Both the position numbers and the translations under genes were made by a program. From contig CAWCQU010000007.1 of NCBI GenBank assembly GCA_963797765.1, forward strand, positions 62,001 through 126,000: 64,000 nucleotides of DNA. Reading direction: 5' to 3'. Below are positions 37,458 through 46,998 of the stretch, piece after piece (position 1 is the stretch's first letter; the number at the start of each line of letters is the position of its first letter). The notes below the pieces were generated by a model, which searched no databases, was not told the origin of the DNA, and saw only the letters and a program-made list of their open reading frames with translations. This stretch comes from JBGPTK01 sp963797765 (GTDB taxonomy: Bacteria > Acidobacteriota > Terriglobia > Acidiferrales > UBA7541).

Positions 37458-37500
37458 CCAGCAGCGGCGGCAACTGCAGCACCAAATCAATTCCCGCTAT

Positions 37501-38238
37501 TTAGTGCGCTGCCGTCAGCTTCTCCTTGAACCAGTTGGCCACGAACGGAAGAAACGGCGGCTTCTGCTCAAAAATCGCCGTGCCGTGTCCCCCGCCCCAG
37601 AACAAGATCAGTTCACTCGATCGATTTTGCGAAAGCCCGATCAGTTCATGAATCGAATCAGCGGCGAGCTTATCTTCGTAGCTGGCGGCGCCGAGAACTG
37701 GCGCGTCTTTCGTATTCGATAGATAATCCTTGCCTGCCTGATCGGTGAATCCGGATAGCAGCACCAGCGCTTTCACTTGTTGCGGATGCCTCTGGGCCAG
37801 TAGCAGCGCCATGTAAACGCCGCAACTCGCGCCACCCACTCCCATGGTTTCGCGGCTTACTCCCGGCTGCGAAAGAAATAATTGATACGCGGCATCCATG
37901 TCCGGACCCCACTTGTCGTGCCAGGCTGGCATCGCTTTATTCAAATCTCCCGGCCACTCATATTTTTCCCCGGCGCTGTCTCCGAAGCCGCGCAGGTCGT
38001 AGGTGAACACGTGAAAACCGGCTGCGGCAAGTTGCAGCGCAAGGTCATCCCAAGTCTTGCGATCTTTATTGCATTGATGGAACAGCATGATGCCGGGGCC
38101 AGGCTTGCCGGGAGAATAATAGCTGGCCTTCAGGGTGACGCCGTCGGGCGCCTGAAAACTCAAATCTTTTTTATCGGCGGCAAGAGCGTGGGAAGCAAAC
38201 GCAAAAATCACGGCCAGCAAGGCAAGCTTACGTTTCAT
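37501..38238 (-). CDS. Secreted alpha/beta hydrolase (dienelactone-hydrolase-like)
   Basis: 245 residues with a signal peptide (MKRKLALLAVIFAFASHALA). The hydrolase fold has HQCNKDR near the oxyanion region, the nucleophile elbow G-A-S138-C-G, and H218 (GGGHGTAIF). The acid is probably the Asp of YLSNTKDAP. The core DLRGFGDSAG is typical of this superfamily. ATG 38238 is set by GAGAGG upstream and the signal peptide. Substrate cannot be told. Confidence 0.82.
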   Translation of the reverse strand: MKRKLALLAVIFAFASHALAADKKDLSFQAPDGVTLKASYYSPGKPGPGIMLFHQCNKDRKTWDDLALQLAAAGFHVFTYDLRGFGDSAGEKYEWPGDLNKAMPAWHDKWGPDMDAAYQLFLSQPGVSRETMGVGGASCGVYMALLLAQRHPQQVKALVLLSGFTDQAGKDYLSNTKDAPVLGAASYEDKLAADSIHELIGLSQNRSSELILFWGGGHGTAIFEQKPPFLPFVANWFKEKLTAAH

Positions 38239-38330
38239 CTGGTGGTCCTCTCGACTGGAAAATTGGACACTCGGCGGGAACAGATGCGCGTGCCCTGTAA
38301 ATGCGTTGCTCGCGCGGGTTCGTAGTTTTT

Positions 38331-38354
38331 GTAGGGGCGCTGCTTGCTGCGCCC
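38331..38354 (+). repeat. Family A repeat
   Basis: A full copy in the 124-base gap between the hydrolase start and the end of the dehydrogenase gene on the same strand, so here it is between co-directional genes. Confidence 0.85.
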
Positions 38355-38362
38355 ATTTTTTC

Positions 38363-39220
38363 TTAGTACGTATAAAAACCGTGCGCGGTTTTGCGCCCAA
38401 GCCATCCGGCCGCAACCAATTTGCGAAGCAGCGGGCAAGCACGATATTTCGGATCGCCAAATCCCTTGTACAGCACGTCCAGAATATCCACGCAGACATC
38501 CAATCCAATGAAATCCGCAAGCTCCAGCGGCCCCATCGGATGATTCATTCCCAATTTCATCACGGCGTCCACGGCTTCCGGCTTGGCCACTCCTTCCATC
38601 ACGCAAAACGCCGCCTCGTTAATCAGCGGCATCAGCACGCGATTCGAAACAAATCCAGGAGCGTCGTTCACCGCGACGGGCTTTTTTTCGAGTTTTTCCG
38701 CGAGCGACATGGTAAGGGAAAAAGTGTCGTCGCTCGTTTGCAAGCCGCGAATCACCTCCACCAGCACCATCACCGGCACGGGATTCATAAAGTGCATGCC
38801 GATAAAACGGTCAGGGCGCGAGGTTTTTGCGGCCAGCGTGGTGATCGCAATCGAAGAAGTGTTGCTCGCCAGAATTGCTTCAGGACGAAGCACCGAATCA
38901 GCATCCTGCAAAACTTTCAATTTCAAATCGAGTTGTTCGGGGACCGCTTCGACCACAAAATCAGCAGCGGCCAGCGCTTTCACATCGGTGGACGGCTGGA
39001 TGCGCGCGAGCGTGGCAAATTTATCGGCTTCGGTGATTTTGCTTTTCTTGATCTCGCGATCCAGATTTTTGCCAATGGTCTCCAGCGCGCGATCCAGAAA
39101 CCGCTGCTCCACATCCCGCAAAATCACCTTGTAGCCGGAACGCGCAAACACATGCGCGATCCCATTGCCCATGGTTCCCGCGCCAAGAACGCCAATCGAT
39201 TTGATTCCGTCGAGATTCAT
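38363..39220 (-). CDS. hbd: 3-hydroxybutyryl-CoA/3-hydroxyacyl-CoA dehydrogenase
   Basis: 285 residues, the usual length. N-terminal Rossmann fold with GVLGAGTMGNGIAHVFARSG, the NAD-site Glu, and the catalytic His of MHFMNPVPVM; the C-terminal helical domain carries DAPGFVSNRVL and MNHPMGPLELADFIGLD. It reduces acetoacetyl-CoA or oxidises 3-hydroxyacyl-CoA in butyrate or fatty-acid metabolism. A thiolase gene lies 0.8 kb upstream on the same strand with a zinc-ribbon gene between, consistent with one metabolic unit. The start has AGGAG upstream. Confidence 0.92.
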   Translation of the reverse strand: MNLDGIKSIGVLGAGTMGNGIAHVFARSGYKVILRDVEQRFLDRALETIGKNLDREIKKSKITEADKFATLARIQPSTDVKALAAADFVVEAVPEQLDLKLKVLQDADSVLRPEAILASNTSSIAITTLAAKTSRPDRFIGMHFMNPVPVMVLVEVIRGLQTSDDTFSLTMSLAEKLEKKPVAVNDAPGFVSNRVLMPLINEAAFCVMEGVAKPEAVDAVMKLGMNHPMGPLELADFIGLDVCVDILDVLYKGFGDPKYRACPLLRKLVAAGWLGRKTAHGFYTY

Positions 39221-39305
39221 GAAGACTCCTGATGAATGCCGAACTCTACCCGATACAGAGCAAGCAAAGAAAACATAGGTGAGGAAACAAGGTCAAGCGC
39301 GCTGG

Positions 39306-39956
39306 CTATTCGGGCGGAGTGCCTTCGATAATTTCGCGGATAATTTCGCGGGCGCGGGTTTCATCCTTCGGGAGAACGCGCAAGGATTCCTCATTCGGCG
39401 AGGAATTGTCGATCACGCATCCGATTCCATTTTCGAGAAGGCAATCGCGGAACGTATCCGCTGAACTACTCGAATCGCCGCGCCAGACTTCCACCGTCGC
39501 ATCTTTGGGTTGGAAATCCTCCACAATGTCGTCGACCTCGGGTCCGGGAGCTTCTTCGGGCAAAATGTCTTCAGAATCCTCTTCGGCTGCGATATCGGAT
39601 TCCTCGGCGTCGGAATCGCCGACGTCCCCGCCGAGCGATTTCAAAATCTGGAGTGCAGCTTGGTGGTCTTTTGTGAGCGTCCAGAGCTGAAGCGGAGGGT
39701 CTAAAGATCGATAAAACAGGCGCGCCGGAGCGTCGCCTTCATGATAGGGAATCTTCGCATCAGTAAGAGACGCGGTGAGGCGCGCGAGAAGCATTTCATC
39801 TGTGCCCTGCCAAAGCAATTGGGGCGAATCGAGAACGGATGGAGGACCGGACGAATCGCCGCCCGATGAGGGAAGGCTTGCCACAAGCGCCACATCGCAA
39901 TCGTTGCAGCGCGTGAATCCTTCGCGGTATTCAGATTTGCAAACTGGGCAGAACAT
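39306..39956 (-). CDS. Zinc-ribbon protein with two DUF2007-like segments
   Basis: 216 residues. An N-terminal zinc ribbon (CPVC..CNDC, residues 3-20) is followed by two short repeats of the DUF2007 (putative signal-transducing protein) type: LLWQGTDEMLLARLTASLTD at about 46 and VEVWRGDSSSSADTFRDC near 155. Between them is an acidic linker (about 110-150, Glu/Asp rich). GGAGGG precedes ATG 39956. It sits between the thiolase and dehydrogenase genes on the same strand, though its role in that pathway is unknown. Confidence 0.7.
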   Translation of the reverse strand: MFCPVCKSEYREGFTRCNDCDVALVASLPSSGGDSSGPPSVLDSPQLLWQGTDEMLLARLTASLTDAKIPYHEGDAPARLFYRSLDPPLQLWTLTKDHQAALQILKSLGGDVGDSDAEESDIAAEEDSEDILPEEAPGPEVDDIVEDFQPKDATVEVWRGDSSSSADTFRDCLLENGIGCVIDNSSPNEESLRVLPKDETRAREIIREIIEGTPPE

Positions 39957-39994
39957 TCAGCCCTCCGTTATGGCGATGATTGCAGGCTGAAATA

Positions 39995-41180
39995 TTAGCC
40001 GCGCTCGACGGCGAGCGCCACCGCGTTGCCGCCGCCGAGGCAGAGGGCTGCGATGCCGCGTTTCAGGTTGCGCCGCTGCATTTCATAGAGCAGCGTCACC
40101 AGGACTCGCGCGCCGGACGCGCCGATCGGATGTCCTAGCGCGACGGCTCCGCCATTCACGTTTACTTTTTCGGGATTCAGGCGCAGCTCGCGCGTGACGG
40201 CGATCGCAGCCACGGCGAACGCTTCGTTTAATTCCACCAGGTCGAGATCCTTGTCGCGGTCCCAACCGGTTTTCGCCAGCAGTTTTTCCACCGCTTCCAC
40301 CGGCGCCATCATCACCCACTTCGGCTCCACGCCGCTGACGGCTTGCGCTACGATTCGCGCCATCGGCTGCTTCCCCAATTTGGCGGCCACGCGCTCGCTG
40401 GTTACCACCAACGCGGCAGCGCCGTCATTTGTGCCGGGAGCGTTTCCTGCCGTCACTGTGCCGTCTTTTTTAAACGCGGCTTTCAGCTTGGAAAGAATTT
40501 CCAGGGTAGTATCTTCGCGCGGCGATTCGTCCGTCTTCACCACCACCGGCGCGCCTTTTCTCTGCGGCACCTCGATCGGGAAGAATTTGTTCGCCAAAAA
40601 AACACGATTTAATGGCGTGGACCGCTTTGCGATGGCTTTCCACCGCGAACTGATCCTGCTCCTGGCGCGAAATTTTATATTTTTCGGCGACCAGTTCGCC
40701 GGTCACGCCCATGTGGAAATTTTCGTATTTATCCCACAGCCCGTCGTGAATCATCGAATCGATCATTTCCGCATTTCCCAGGCGATATCCGGTGCGCGCT
40801 CCGGTCAGCAGGTAGGGACAATTCGACATGGACTCCATTCCGCCGCCAATCACGATTTCCGATTCCCCCAGCGCCACGCCGTTCGCAGCCAACCCCACCG
40901 CCTTCAATCCCGAGCCGCAAACTTTATTGATGGTCATCGCGGCTACGCGCGGATCGCATCCCGCGCCGAGCGCCGCCTGCCGCGCCGGATTCTGTCCCAG
41001 CCCGGCCTGCACCACGTTTCCCATAATCACTTCGTCCACCTGCTTCACATCAATCCCAGCGCGCCGAGCCGCCTCTGCCACCACTTTCGCGCCCAGGTCG
41101 ACGGCCGAAAGCGAAGCCAATCCGCCCAAGAATTTCCCGATCGGAGTGCGAACCGCGCTAAGGATTACGGGTTGATCCAT
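39995..41180 (-). CDS. Acetyl-CoA C-acetyltransferase (thiolase), interrupted by a one-base insertion
   Basis: 394 residues after repair, the normal thiolase length. Catalytic Cys in INKVCGSGLKA, the His of ALGHPIGASG and the second Cys in ALCLGGGNAVA are all present. It condenses or splits acetoacetyl-CoA, which fits the nearby 3-hydroxyacyl-CoA dehydrogenase. The frame changes in a seven-base A run (40596-40602, plus strand; T run in the gene): with six bases it reads through SCFLANKFFPIEVPQRKG. A homopolymer length error is the likely cause. ATG 41180 follows GGAGAA. Confidence 0.92.
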
Positions 41181-42032
41181 GACAGTTCTCCTTCATTCTG
41201 AAAACGTTGTTGTTGCGCACATGTAGGGCCGGCTTCAGCCGCGCCCGGGTTTTGAATGTGTGCGACTCCCAGGTGCAGTATAGGCGCGGGATCGTGTGTG
41301 GTCAATTTTCCGGCGGGGCACACAGCCAGGAGTGGCTGTGCTACTGGAAGAAACTCGATGTGTGATGAAGAAGTGGGTGAAATTTCCGCGCGAATTGGGG
41401 CCTTGAAAGTTGACGATATAGAGGCGATTAGAAATGCAATCCGTGTTGAATCCGCAGGAGTTAGGTCTGTTTCTAATCGCTGGCACTGGCGATTAGAAAG
41501 TGCTGTTTTTGGGCTTGAAAAATTGCCTGGAAGAGTTGGTCCTGCGCGCTGAATGAATCGCGAGTTAGTTTGCGGTGAACGGCGAAATGAAGTTGCGGGA
41601 ATTTCTGACGGAACAATTCTTGTGGCTGAATGGATGCCAGGTACTGCCGGTTGGCGGATGCTATTGAAGTATCTCATACCACTATTTACCACAACGATAA
41701 CAGGAAGTCAAGAGGTTTCGGGCTAGCCGTATCGAGTTGATTTTGAGGGATTTGCAATTCAAGAACCGCACCCTTAACGGCGAAGGGATGCGGCACCCAG
41801 GTCTACTGCCCGCAATGCTTTTAACCGGATCGTATGGTTCTTCAGTGCTCTAGGAAGAAATATTTGCTTCGAGACAATTCTCGTGGCCACCCGCCGACGA
41901 GCAGATTTTGGGTGCGGCGTCCGTGCTTCCTAACCCCGAAGAGTAGTGCCCAGGTGGTATACTCCTTCGCGCGTTCCAAGACCAACCACTTTCTTCGCGG
42001 TGAGCCACTCGGCCACCCGCCCGCGCTTTCCA
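41181..42032. repeat. Repeat-rich intergenic region (families B, C and D)
   Basis: 850 bases with no gene I can support. It holds family B (41223-41246), family C (41321-41345) and a long family D copy (about 41768-41905). The D copy shares CTTAACGGCGAAGGGATGCG and the later AATATTTGCTTCGAGA with the copy at 46858-46990. Between 41380 and 41740 I recognise nothing. Confidence 0.6.
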
Positions 42033-43424
42033 CTAATTCTGTTTTCGCCCGTTTTGCGGGAGACATACACAGGCAAGAATCCCCAGGGCACAGACAAACA
42101 GAATGGAGAGCGTGAATAATGACCAGTAGGTCCAAGGCGAGTGAAACCTCTCAAAAAATGCGGTATGAGACCCGCGTATCCCAAGCGACAATGCGGCTAG
42201 CACGGGCAACACAAGCGTTGATGAGAACATTGCGACTCTCGCAACTTTGGACGGATACACGCCAATCCATGCGACATCCCAGCCTGTGTCACCTTCACTC
42301 AATTTCGACGACCGTTCCCGTAAGTGGATCCAGAAGTAGAGCTGTATCCCTACAATTATGAGAATTCCCCAAAGATGTACGCTATCTGCGGGAAACTTGA
42401 CGCCAATTGCCTCAAAAGAATCCCCGGTCCGCTTATCCTCCTCGGCAAGTACCTGCTCAATCTTGGTGATGTCCAAATCCTCATATTCCTTAGTAGCCGC
42501 GCTGAGTTGTGGAAACGAGTAATCGAAACTACCGTGGTGCCAGGCCCACTCGCTTCTTGAGTGCGCAATCAACGCGGTTTGCCCGTCGAAGGGGACTTTC
42601 GAAAACGATTCAATCGGTAAGGTGAGTGCTTCGCTGGGCATCTCTTCAGTCCCGCTGCCTTCGGTAGATAAAGTACATCCGTAGTAGTACCTATATTCGA
42701 ATTGAGGATTATCCTTCTTGATGTCTTCCATAGCATGCTGACTGTACTCACCAAGGAAAAATCTGTGGGGATCGGGCCCATCTTGGCAAGGGCCGGAAGA
42801 TTTCCCCATGGATCGCCCAGTCTTCGAGAAACTTACAATCACTCGCGAGTACGCCTTGCCACCGAACTCGCGCGGATGGATGAGAAAAGCGGTTCTGCTG
42901 ATCTTCTCAGGTAAGATCATGAATAAATTTTCTGAGCTAAGACCCTCCCATAGCTCACGAAACTCTCGAAGAGTCTTTGGCTTTTTCAATTGTTCATCGG
43001 AGAAGGGGATGGCTGAACTTAAGAATATCAGGCCCTTAGGGCTTTTCTCAGGATTCCGGACTATATAGTCCCCGCGAAGAATGGAGAGCGGGACTCGGCG
43101 AATAATCCCCCGCGATTCGAACGTTACTGTGTCGTATTCAAAATCAGGTGGGTGCCCGAAATGTCTTTCGAGCTCCGCAGTCTGATCCTTTAGTTGAGTT
43201 TCGAGCCAATCCCAGTTCCAATCCCAATCTCTGTGGGAGCCATTAACCAGCTCTTGTACTTGAACGATTTGAGCGTGCGCAAGTTGAATCTCGTTCGGAC
43301 GACGTGACAGCGAAAGGACAATCAGCGCCACGCACAGGACAACGAGGCTGAAATGAACGGTGCGTAGGTGCTCCACATAATCGGTGGACCAATGTCTCTT
43401 ACCCGAAGTTGCGAATAGGTACAA
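42033..43424 (-). CDS. Large membrane protein of unknown function
   Basis: 463 residues. One membrane helix near the start (about 24-40), a long soluble middle part (about 45-350), then three helices at the end (about 355-372, 400-425, 435-458). The middle has no known motif; it contains a DWDWNWDW stretch (69-76) and a single Cys pair. Start is TTG 43424 with AGGAAA upstream. GC content and codon use appear lower than in neighbouring housekeeping genes, suggesting horizontal acquisition (by eye, not measured). It lies between two family D repeats. Confidence 0.6.
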   Translation of the reverse strand: MYLFATSGKRHWSTDYVEHLRTVHFSLVVLCVALIVLSLSRRPNEIQLAHAQIVQVQELVNGSHRDWDWNWDWLETQLKDQTAELERHFGHPPDFEYDTVTFESRGIIRRVPLSILRGDYIVRNPEKSPKGLIFLSSAIPFSDEQLKKPKTLREFRELWEGLSSENLFMILPEKISRTAFLIHPREFGGKAYSRVIVSFSKTGRSMGKSSGPCQDGPDPHRFFLGEYSQHAMEDIKKDNPQFEYRYYYGCTLSTEGSGTEEMPSEALTLPIESFSKVPFDGQTALIAHSRSEWAWHHGSFDYSFPQLSAATKEYEDLDITKIEQVLAEEDKRTGDSFEAIGVKFPADSVHLWGILIIVGIQLYFWIHLRERSSKLSEGDTGWDVAWIGVYPSKVARVAMFSSTLVLPVLAALSLGIRGSHTAFFERFHSPWTYWSLFTLSILFVCALGILACVCLPQNGRKQN

Positions 43425-43605
43425 GACGAGATTTCCTATTTAGTTTCGCGATTCGTAGCATTTTACTCCAATCGCACCCACGCGTAACCTTTATTGAATG
43501 GGATTTTCATCACGGGAACAACGCGTCAAGCATCTGAAACGCGCCACATTTCAGATACCAATCATCGAGATGTCTTATGGAGAATCGATAGCCGGATGGT
43601 ACAGG

Positions 43606-43690
43606 GTTTAAACGACGTGAAAGTTTTGGATGGCGGATCCCTTCGTTGTTAACGGTGCGGGGTTTGACTTCTGCTGTTTGAACGGTAGTC
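43606..43690 (-). repeat. Family D repeat
   Basis: GTTAACGGTGCGGGGTTTGA followed by CTTCTGCTGTTTGA, a diverged copy of the element at 44785-44872 and 48185-48270. It lies just downstream of the HNH gene and upstream of the membrane-protein gene. Confidence 0.7.
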
Positions 43691-43703
43691 GCCCACCCAA
43701 ACA

Positions 43704-44588
43704 TTAAACTTTCTCCGGGTACCATGCCTCGTAGCGGTCGCTAGTTGTGGCTTCGCCATCCCGTTTCTTCGAATTGCAACTTCTGCAGAGCAATTGGATG
43801 TTGGTCACATCATTTAATCCCCCAACGGATAGAGACACAATGTGGTCGTAGTTCTCCTCCGAACCGATCGCCAAGACCCCTGAGAGATCCGCGGCACATA
43901 TCACGCACATCCCGCGATCTCGGAAGTAAACAGCTCGTCGAACCCAGGAGGGGAGTGCAACCCGGCGTAGAACTCCCGGGCGTACAAAGATGTCGTCGCG
44001 CCCGGGATCCGGCAAGTCATCCTGAACTCCGTGCGTCATCTGACTCGCCATCATCTCGTTGAATAGTAGAAGAGTGCGCCTATTTTGGAAGAGAACGAAA
44101 AAGGCTTCTGCTGTTGCACGCTCCAGCAGTTGGTCAAGTTCTCCGCCTTGACGGAGCTCATCATAGTACTCTTCGACATCATCGTCCCTAGCTTCAAGGA
44201 AGGAGCTGCCTCGCGAATTGAGCCACACATCGAAGCCTTTGTGATTGATCCCAAACCGGTCGAAAGCTAGATTGACTGGAAGCTTAGAAGGGTGCGGGTC
44301 GTGCAAACTGGACACTGATTTCAATCTCGCGGCATCATCTTGCCGAATGTCCAATTTGATGTTGAACAGATCCTCGCTGATCACAGCATCTATGAGAAAG
44401 CGAATGAAGCTGTGAAAGGCCGAGAGGCGGGGGAACGGTGAGGTGAAGTTGAGATAACGGCCGTCGCCATAGAACTCATCCAGATGGCGGATGTACGAGA
44501 ATTGATCCTCAAGTACATTTTTCACCACGTTTGCGAAATAGTATGTCTCGTAATACGTCAGTTCGATGAAACTTCGTTTGACAGCCAT
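43704..44588 (-). CDS. HNH endonuclease domain protein
   Basis: 294 residues. The C-terminal HNH site is clear: CVICAADL, YDHIVSLSVGGLNDVTNIQLLC with His/Asn and the closing Cys pair (CRSCNSKK). The first 200 residues are helical and unrecognised, and may form a specificity or partner-binding domain. ATG 44588 has GAGGGA upstream. The gene stands alone between two family D repeats at 43606 and 44785, with no methylase or toxin gene beside it. HNH proteins of this build occur in restriction and anti-phage systems (inference). Confidence 0.78.
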   Translation of the reverse strand: MAVKRSFIELTYYETYYFANVVKNVLEDQFSYIRHLDEFYGDGRYLNFTSPFPRLSAFHSFIRFLIDAVISEDLFNIKLDIRQDDAARLKSVSSLHDPHPSKLPVNLAFDRFGINHKGFDVWLNSRGSSFLEARDDDVEEYYDELRQGGELDQLLERATAEAFFVLFQNRRTLLLFNEMMASQMTHGVQDDLPDPGRDDIFVRPGVLRRVALPSWVRRAVYFRDRGMCVICAADLSGVLAIGSEENYDHIVSLSVGGLNDVTNIQLLCRSCNSKKRDGEATTSDRYEAWYPEKV

Positions 44589-44784
44589 GTCAAAGCTTCC
44601 CTCTCGGCGCAATTCGCGACGGATGAAGTGCTTCCATCCACCGTCTCGTACAATGATGGCATACTATTTCTAGAGACGCGCGCAAGTTCGCGGCGCGTGG
44701 CAAATGACTCCCTACCGTTAAATTTACTTTAACCATCACTAAATTTCTTTCCATCAAACTGGCGGGTAGCACAGGCTTGAGGCG

Positions 44785-44908
44785 ACGAGAAGATTTTGGG
44801 TGGCGCATCCCTTCGCCGCTAAAGGTGCGGGGTTTGATTTCTGCTGTTTGATTGGTTGTGGGATCAAAGCCAGAGTCAAAAGCAGGGCGCAGCAAGCAGC
44901 GCCCCTAC
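44785..44908 (-). repeat. Family D and family A repeats
   Basis: Family D at 44785-44872 (GGTGGCGCATCCCTTCGCCG, then TAAAGGTGCGGGGTTTGATT) followed by a full family A copy at 44885-44908. They lie between the HNH gene and the RAYT gene. Confidence 0.85.
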
Positions 44909-44952
44909 GAGTTCAAAAGCTAGAGCCGAACCGTTTTGCGGAATTGGCGGTG

Positions 44953-45528
44953 CTACTGTAGCCATTCTGGCATTGGGGGTTCGGGAGCTCGCTCATCGCG
45001 TGGCTTGGCGTTGGGATTGTTGTGATCGTGATCCCAACGGAGCGGATTTTCTTGGATGTAGCGGCGGATGGCGTCTAAGTCTTCGCCTCGGCGGATGATG
45101 TGCTCGAAATAATTGCGTTGCCAGACCGGTTGCGCGACTTTGTTGCCGAGGCGGTTCACTTCGATCGCGGAGAGTGATTTGAAGACGCGAATTATTTTGC
45201 CTAGGGATGGTGGGCTGTTTGTAGGGGCGCTGCTTGCTGCGCCCGTGGTTTCTTGTGGCGTTCGAAACAGCGCAAGAATCGCGTGGACATGATTTGGCAT
45301 CACGATAAATGAATCGAGTTCCAATGTGGGGAAACGATTCGGTAGGCCCAGCCAGGTTTCTTGCACGGCGTGGGCGGCGGCATTTGGAATCATTTTGCCG
45401 TTGCGGATTGTTCCGAACAGGGATTTGTGGGCTTGTGTACAGATCGTGACGAAGTAGAGACCGGGTTCAGAATAGTCGTAGCCGCGAAGGCGCAAAGAGG
45501 ATCGGTGGGGTGAGGTTGGAGGGGGCAT
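44953..45528 (-). CDS. RAYT-type transposase (REP-associated tyrosine transposase, Y1/HUH)
   Basis: 191 residues. The HUH motif is H80-V-H82 (VMPNHVHAIL); the nucleophilic Tyr is in RRYIQENPLRW (Y157); the N-terminal GYDYSEPGLYFVTIC and the EHIIRRGEDLDAIRRY block match RAYT proteins, which act on REP/BIME hairpins. Residues 96-104 (GAASSAPTN) are encoded by a family A repeat inserted in frame between the HUH and Tyr parts. Family A copies also lie on both sides of the gene (44885 and 45568). So this is a RAYT with its likely target repeat next to and inside it. The insertion falls in a loop, so activity may survive. Confidence 0.85.
   Translation of the reverse strand: MPPPTSPHRSSLRLRGYDYSEPGLYFVTICTQAHKSLFGTIRNGKMIPNAAAHAVQETWLGLPNRFPTLELDSFIVMPNHVHAILALFRTPQETTGAASSAPTNSPPSLGKIIRVFKSLSAIEVNRLGNKVAQPVWQRNYFEHIIRRGEDLDAIRRYIQENPLRWDHDHNNPNAKPRDERAPEPPMPEWLQ
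45221..45244 (+). repeat. Family A repeat inside the RAYT gene
   Basis: An exact full copy lies within the transposase coding sequence. Its 24 bases are a multiple of three, so the frame is kept, and it adds the peptide GAASSAPT, seen also where other open frames cross this repeat. Confidence 0.9.
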
Positions 45529-45818
45529 CGGGCAATTGTGCGCCTGTTTGGGTGGGCGGAAAAGAGCGGGCGCAGCAAGCAGCGCCCCTACAAACGGAAA
45601 GGATGGGCGCCCCGATCAAACGCCCCGACAAAGAGGCGTCGGGATGCAAACTACGCACATCGGGGTGCAGAAACCGCACGGCCCTTCGTAGCTCAGGGCA
45701 AGCCCCGATAAAATTCGTCGGGGTGCCAAAATCGCACAAGCAGCGCCCCTACAAACGACGGCGGATGCCCCACCCTTTGCTGGCGCAAAGGGTGGGTCGC
45801 TTCGCAACGATTAGCGTT
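45529..45818. repeat. Repeat block upstream of RAYT (family A and third element)
   Basis: No gene. Family A at 45568-45591 and a partial one at 45737-45752. The third element (ATCGGGGTGCA and CGCACGGCC) lies near 45655-45685 and again, partly, to 45745; the same pieces are found at 12639-12989. Confidence 0.75.
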
Positions 45819-46673
45819 TTACTTGGCGGGGGGAGCGTGGAACACCAGGGAGCGAGCCATTTCGGTTCGCCCGGCGTCTGCTTCGGTTAGGCTGTTGAAT
45901 AGAGTGTTGATTGCGTCTTGCTCTTCCTGGGTGCGGCGGGCGCGATCGGCGATGAATGCGTCGCGGAGCTTGTCCATGGACGACAGATCGTTCATGTCCG
46001 CCCAGATGAAATGGGTGAAGCCGCCTTCGGTCTTCACTTCTTCGACGGTGAAGCCGTAGGCGCGTAACACCCCGTCAGCAACCAGTTTATCGAAGACCGG
46101 CTTGTTATACTTTTCCCAGGCTCTGCGGTAGTCGCCGCCTTTTCCCGGCTTTACCTTGACGAAGCTATACCGGGTATAGGGCAGGCCTTGCGAGGCAGCG
46201 GCGGGAGATTCATTGGAAACCAGGTCGCGAGTGAGGTAATCGTGCGTCTTGCTCAGGTCGGCGATGGCACGCAATTTGTCCATGGGTGACGTTGCAGCGG
46301 GCTGGCCTTTTTTGCCGGCAGGCATGGCGGAATCGCTGGAGCTCATTTTTGCGATTTGCCCGCGCATGGCGTTTTCCACTTTCTCGACGCCGGACCAATC
46401 GTTGACGACATACCACACCCAAATGTTTCCGTCGCCCGGGACGCGAAGCATGGTTTGCTGCACTCCCCAGGCTTGCACTACGCCGTCGGCCATGAGCTTG
46501 TCGCGCACGGGCTGCCCTACGGTCTTCACCAGGTCCATGAAATCATCTTCTTTGCCGGGTGTGATGGAGTAGATGGTCCAATAGGTGAGGACCTGGGGTT
46601 GCGATTGCTGAGCGGAACTGGAGATACAACAGAACAGAATTGCGGCCAGACAGAACAACATGCGCTTCTTCAT
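45819..46673 (-). CDS. Secreted protein with two related halves, unknown function
   Basis: 284 residues with a signal peptide (MKKRMLFCLAAILFCCISSS, cut after SAQQ). Two halves share the pattern VxPGKxxDxxxxWxxxxxPVxDKLxADGVxxAxG (first TPGKEDDFMDLVKTVGQPVR; second KPGKGGDYRRAWEKYNKPVF), resembling dimeric alpha-beta-barrel-type proteins. ATG 46673 has GAGGAGAG upstream. Function cannot be assigned. Confidence 0.7.
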   Translation of the reverse strand: MKKRMLFCLAAILFCCISSSAQQSQPQVLTYWTIYSITPGKEDDFMDLVKTVGQPVRDKLMADGVVQAWGVQQTMLRVPGDGNIWVWYVVNDWSGVEKVENAMRGQIAKMSSSDSAMPAGKKGQPAATSPMDKLRAIADLSKTHDYLTRDLVSNESPAAASQGLPYTRYSFVKVKPGKGGDYRRAWEKYNKPVFDKLVADGVLRAYGFTVEEVKTEGGFTHFIWADMNDLSSMDKLRDAFIADRARRTQEEQDAINTLFNSLTEADAGRTEMARSLVFHAPPAK

Positions 46674-46857
46674 TTTCGCTTCTCTCCTCGAGGTGGTTTG
46701 GGCTTGCGCCAGGATGAAATTCAAAATGCAAGTGGACATGAAGCACCGGCGTTGCGGCAGGCGCTCAACGTCTTTACTTCAATAGGGCCGAACTAAGTGT
46801 GAGAGGTGTTGCTTATAGCATCGGGGAGCGAAGCTAGTCAATGCATTCGCCGATGCG

Positions 46858-46990
46858 CACGCGTGACGGCGAAGGCTCGACGCGGCGCCCAGGACTGCTG
46901 CCCGCAGCGCTTTTATCCGAATGGGATGTTTCTCTATCTCTATGACCCAATATTTGCTTCGAGAAGATTCTGGTGGCCACCAGCCCTATT
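46858..46990 (+). repeat. Family D repeat, reverse orientation
   Basis: GACGGCGAAGG..CGCGGCGCCCAG and AATATTTGCTTCGAGAAGAT at 46952, aligned over about 130 bases with 41768-41905. It fills the gap before the alcohol dehydrogenase gene. Confidence 0.7.
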
Positions 46991-46998
46991 GGCCGACT

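Noticed and set aside
40596..40602. Programmed frameshift at the A7 run in the thiolase gene
   Set aside because: Thiolases are not known to use it, the run is in a variable loop, and other genes in the window have similar single-base insertions outside any slippery run.
41834..42115. 93-codon frame in the repeat region
   Set aside because: It is built from repeat sequence, overlaps the end of the membrane-protein gene and has no ribosome site.
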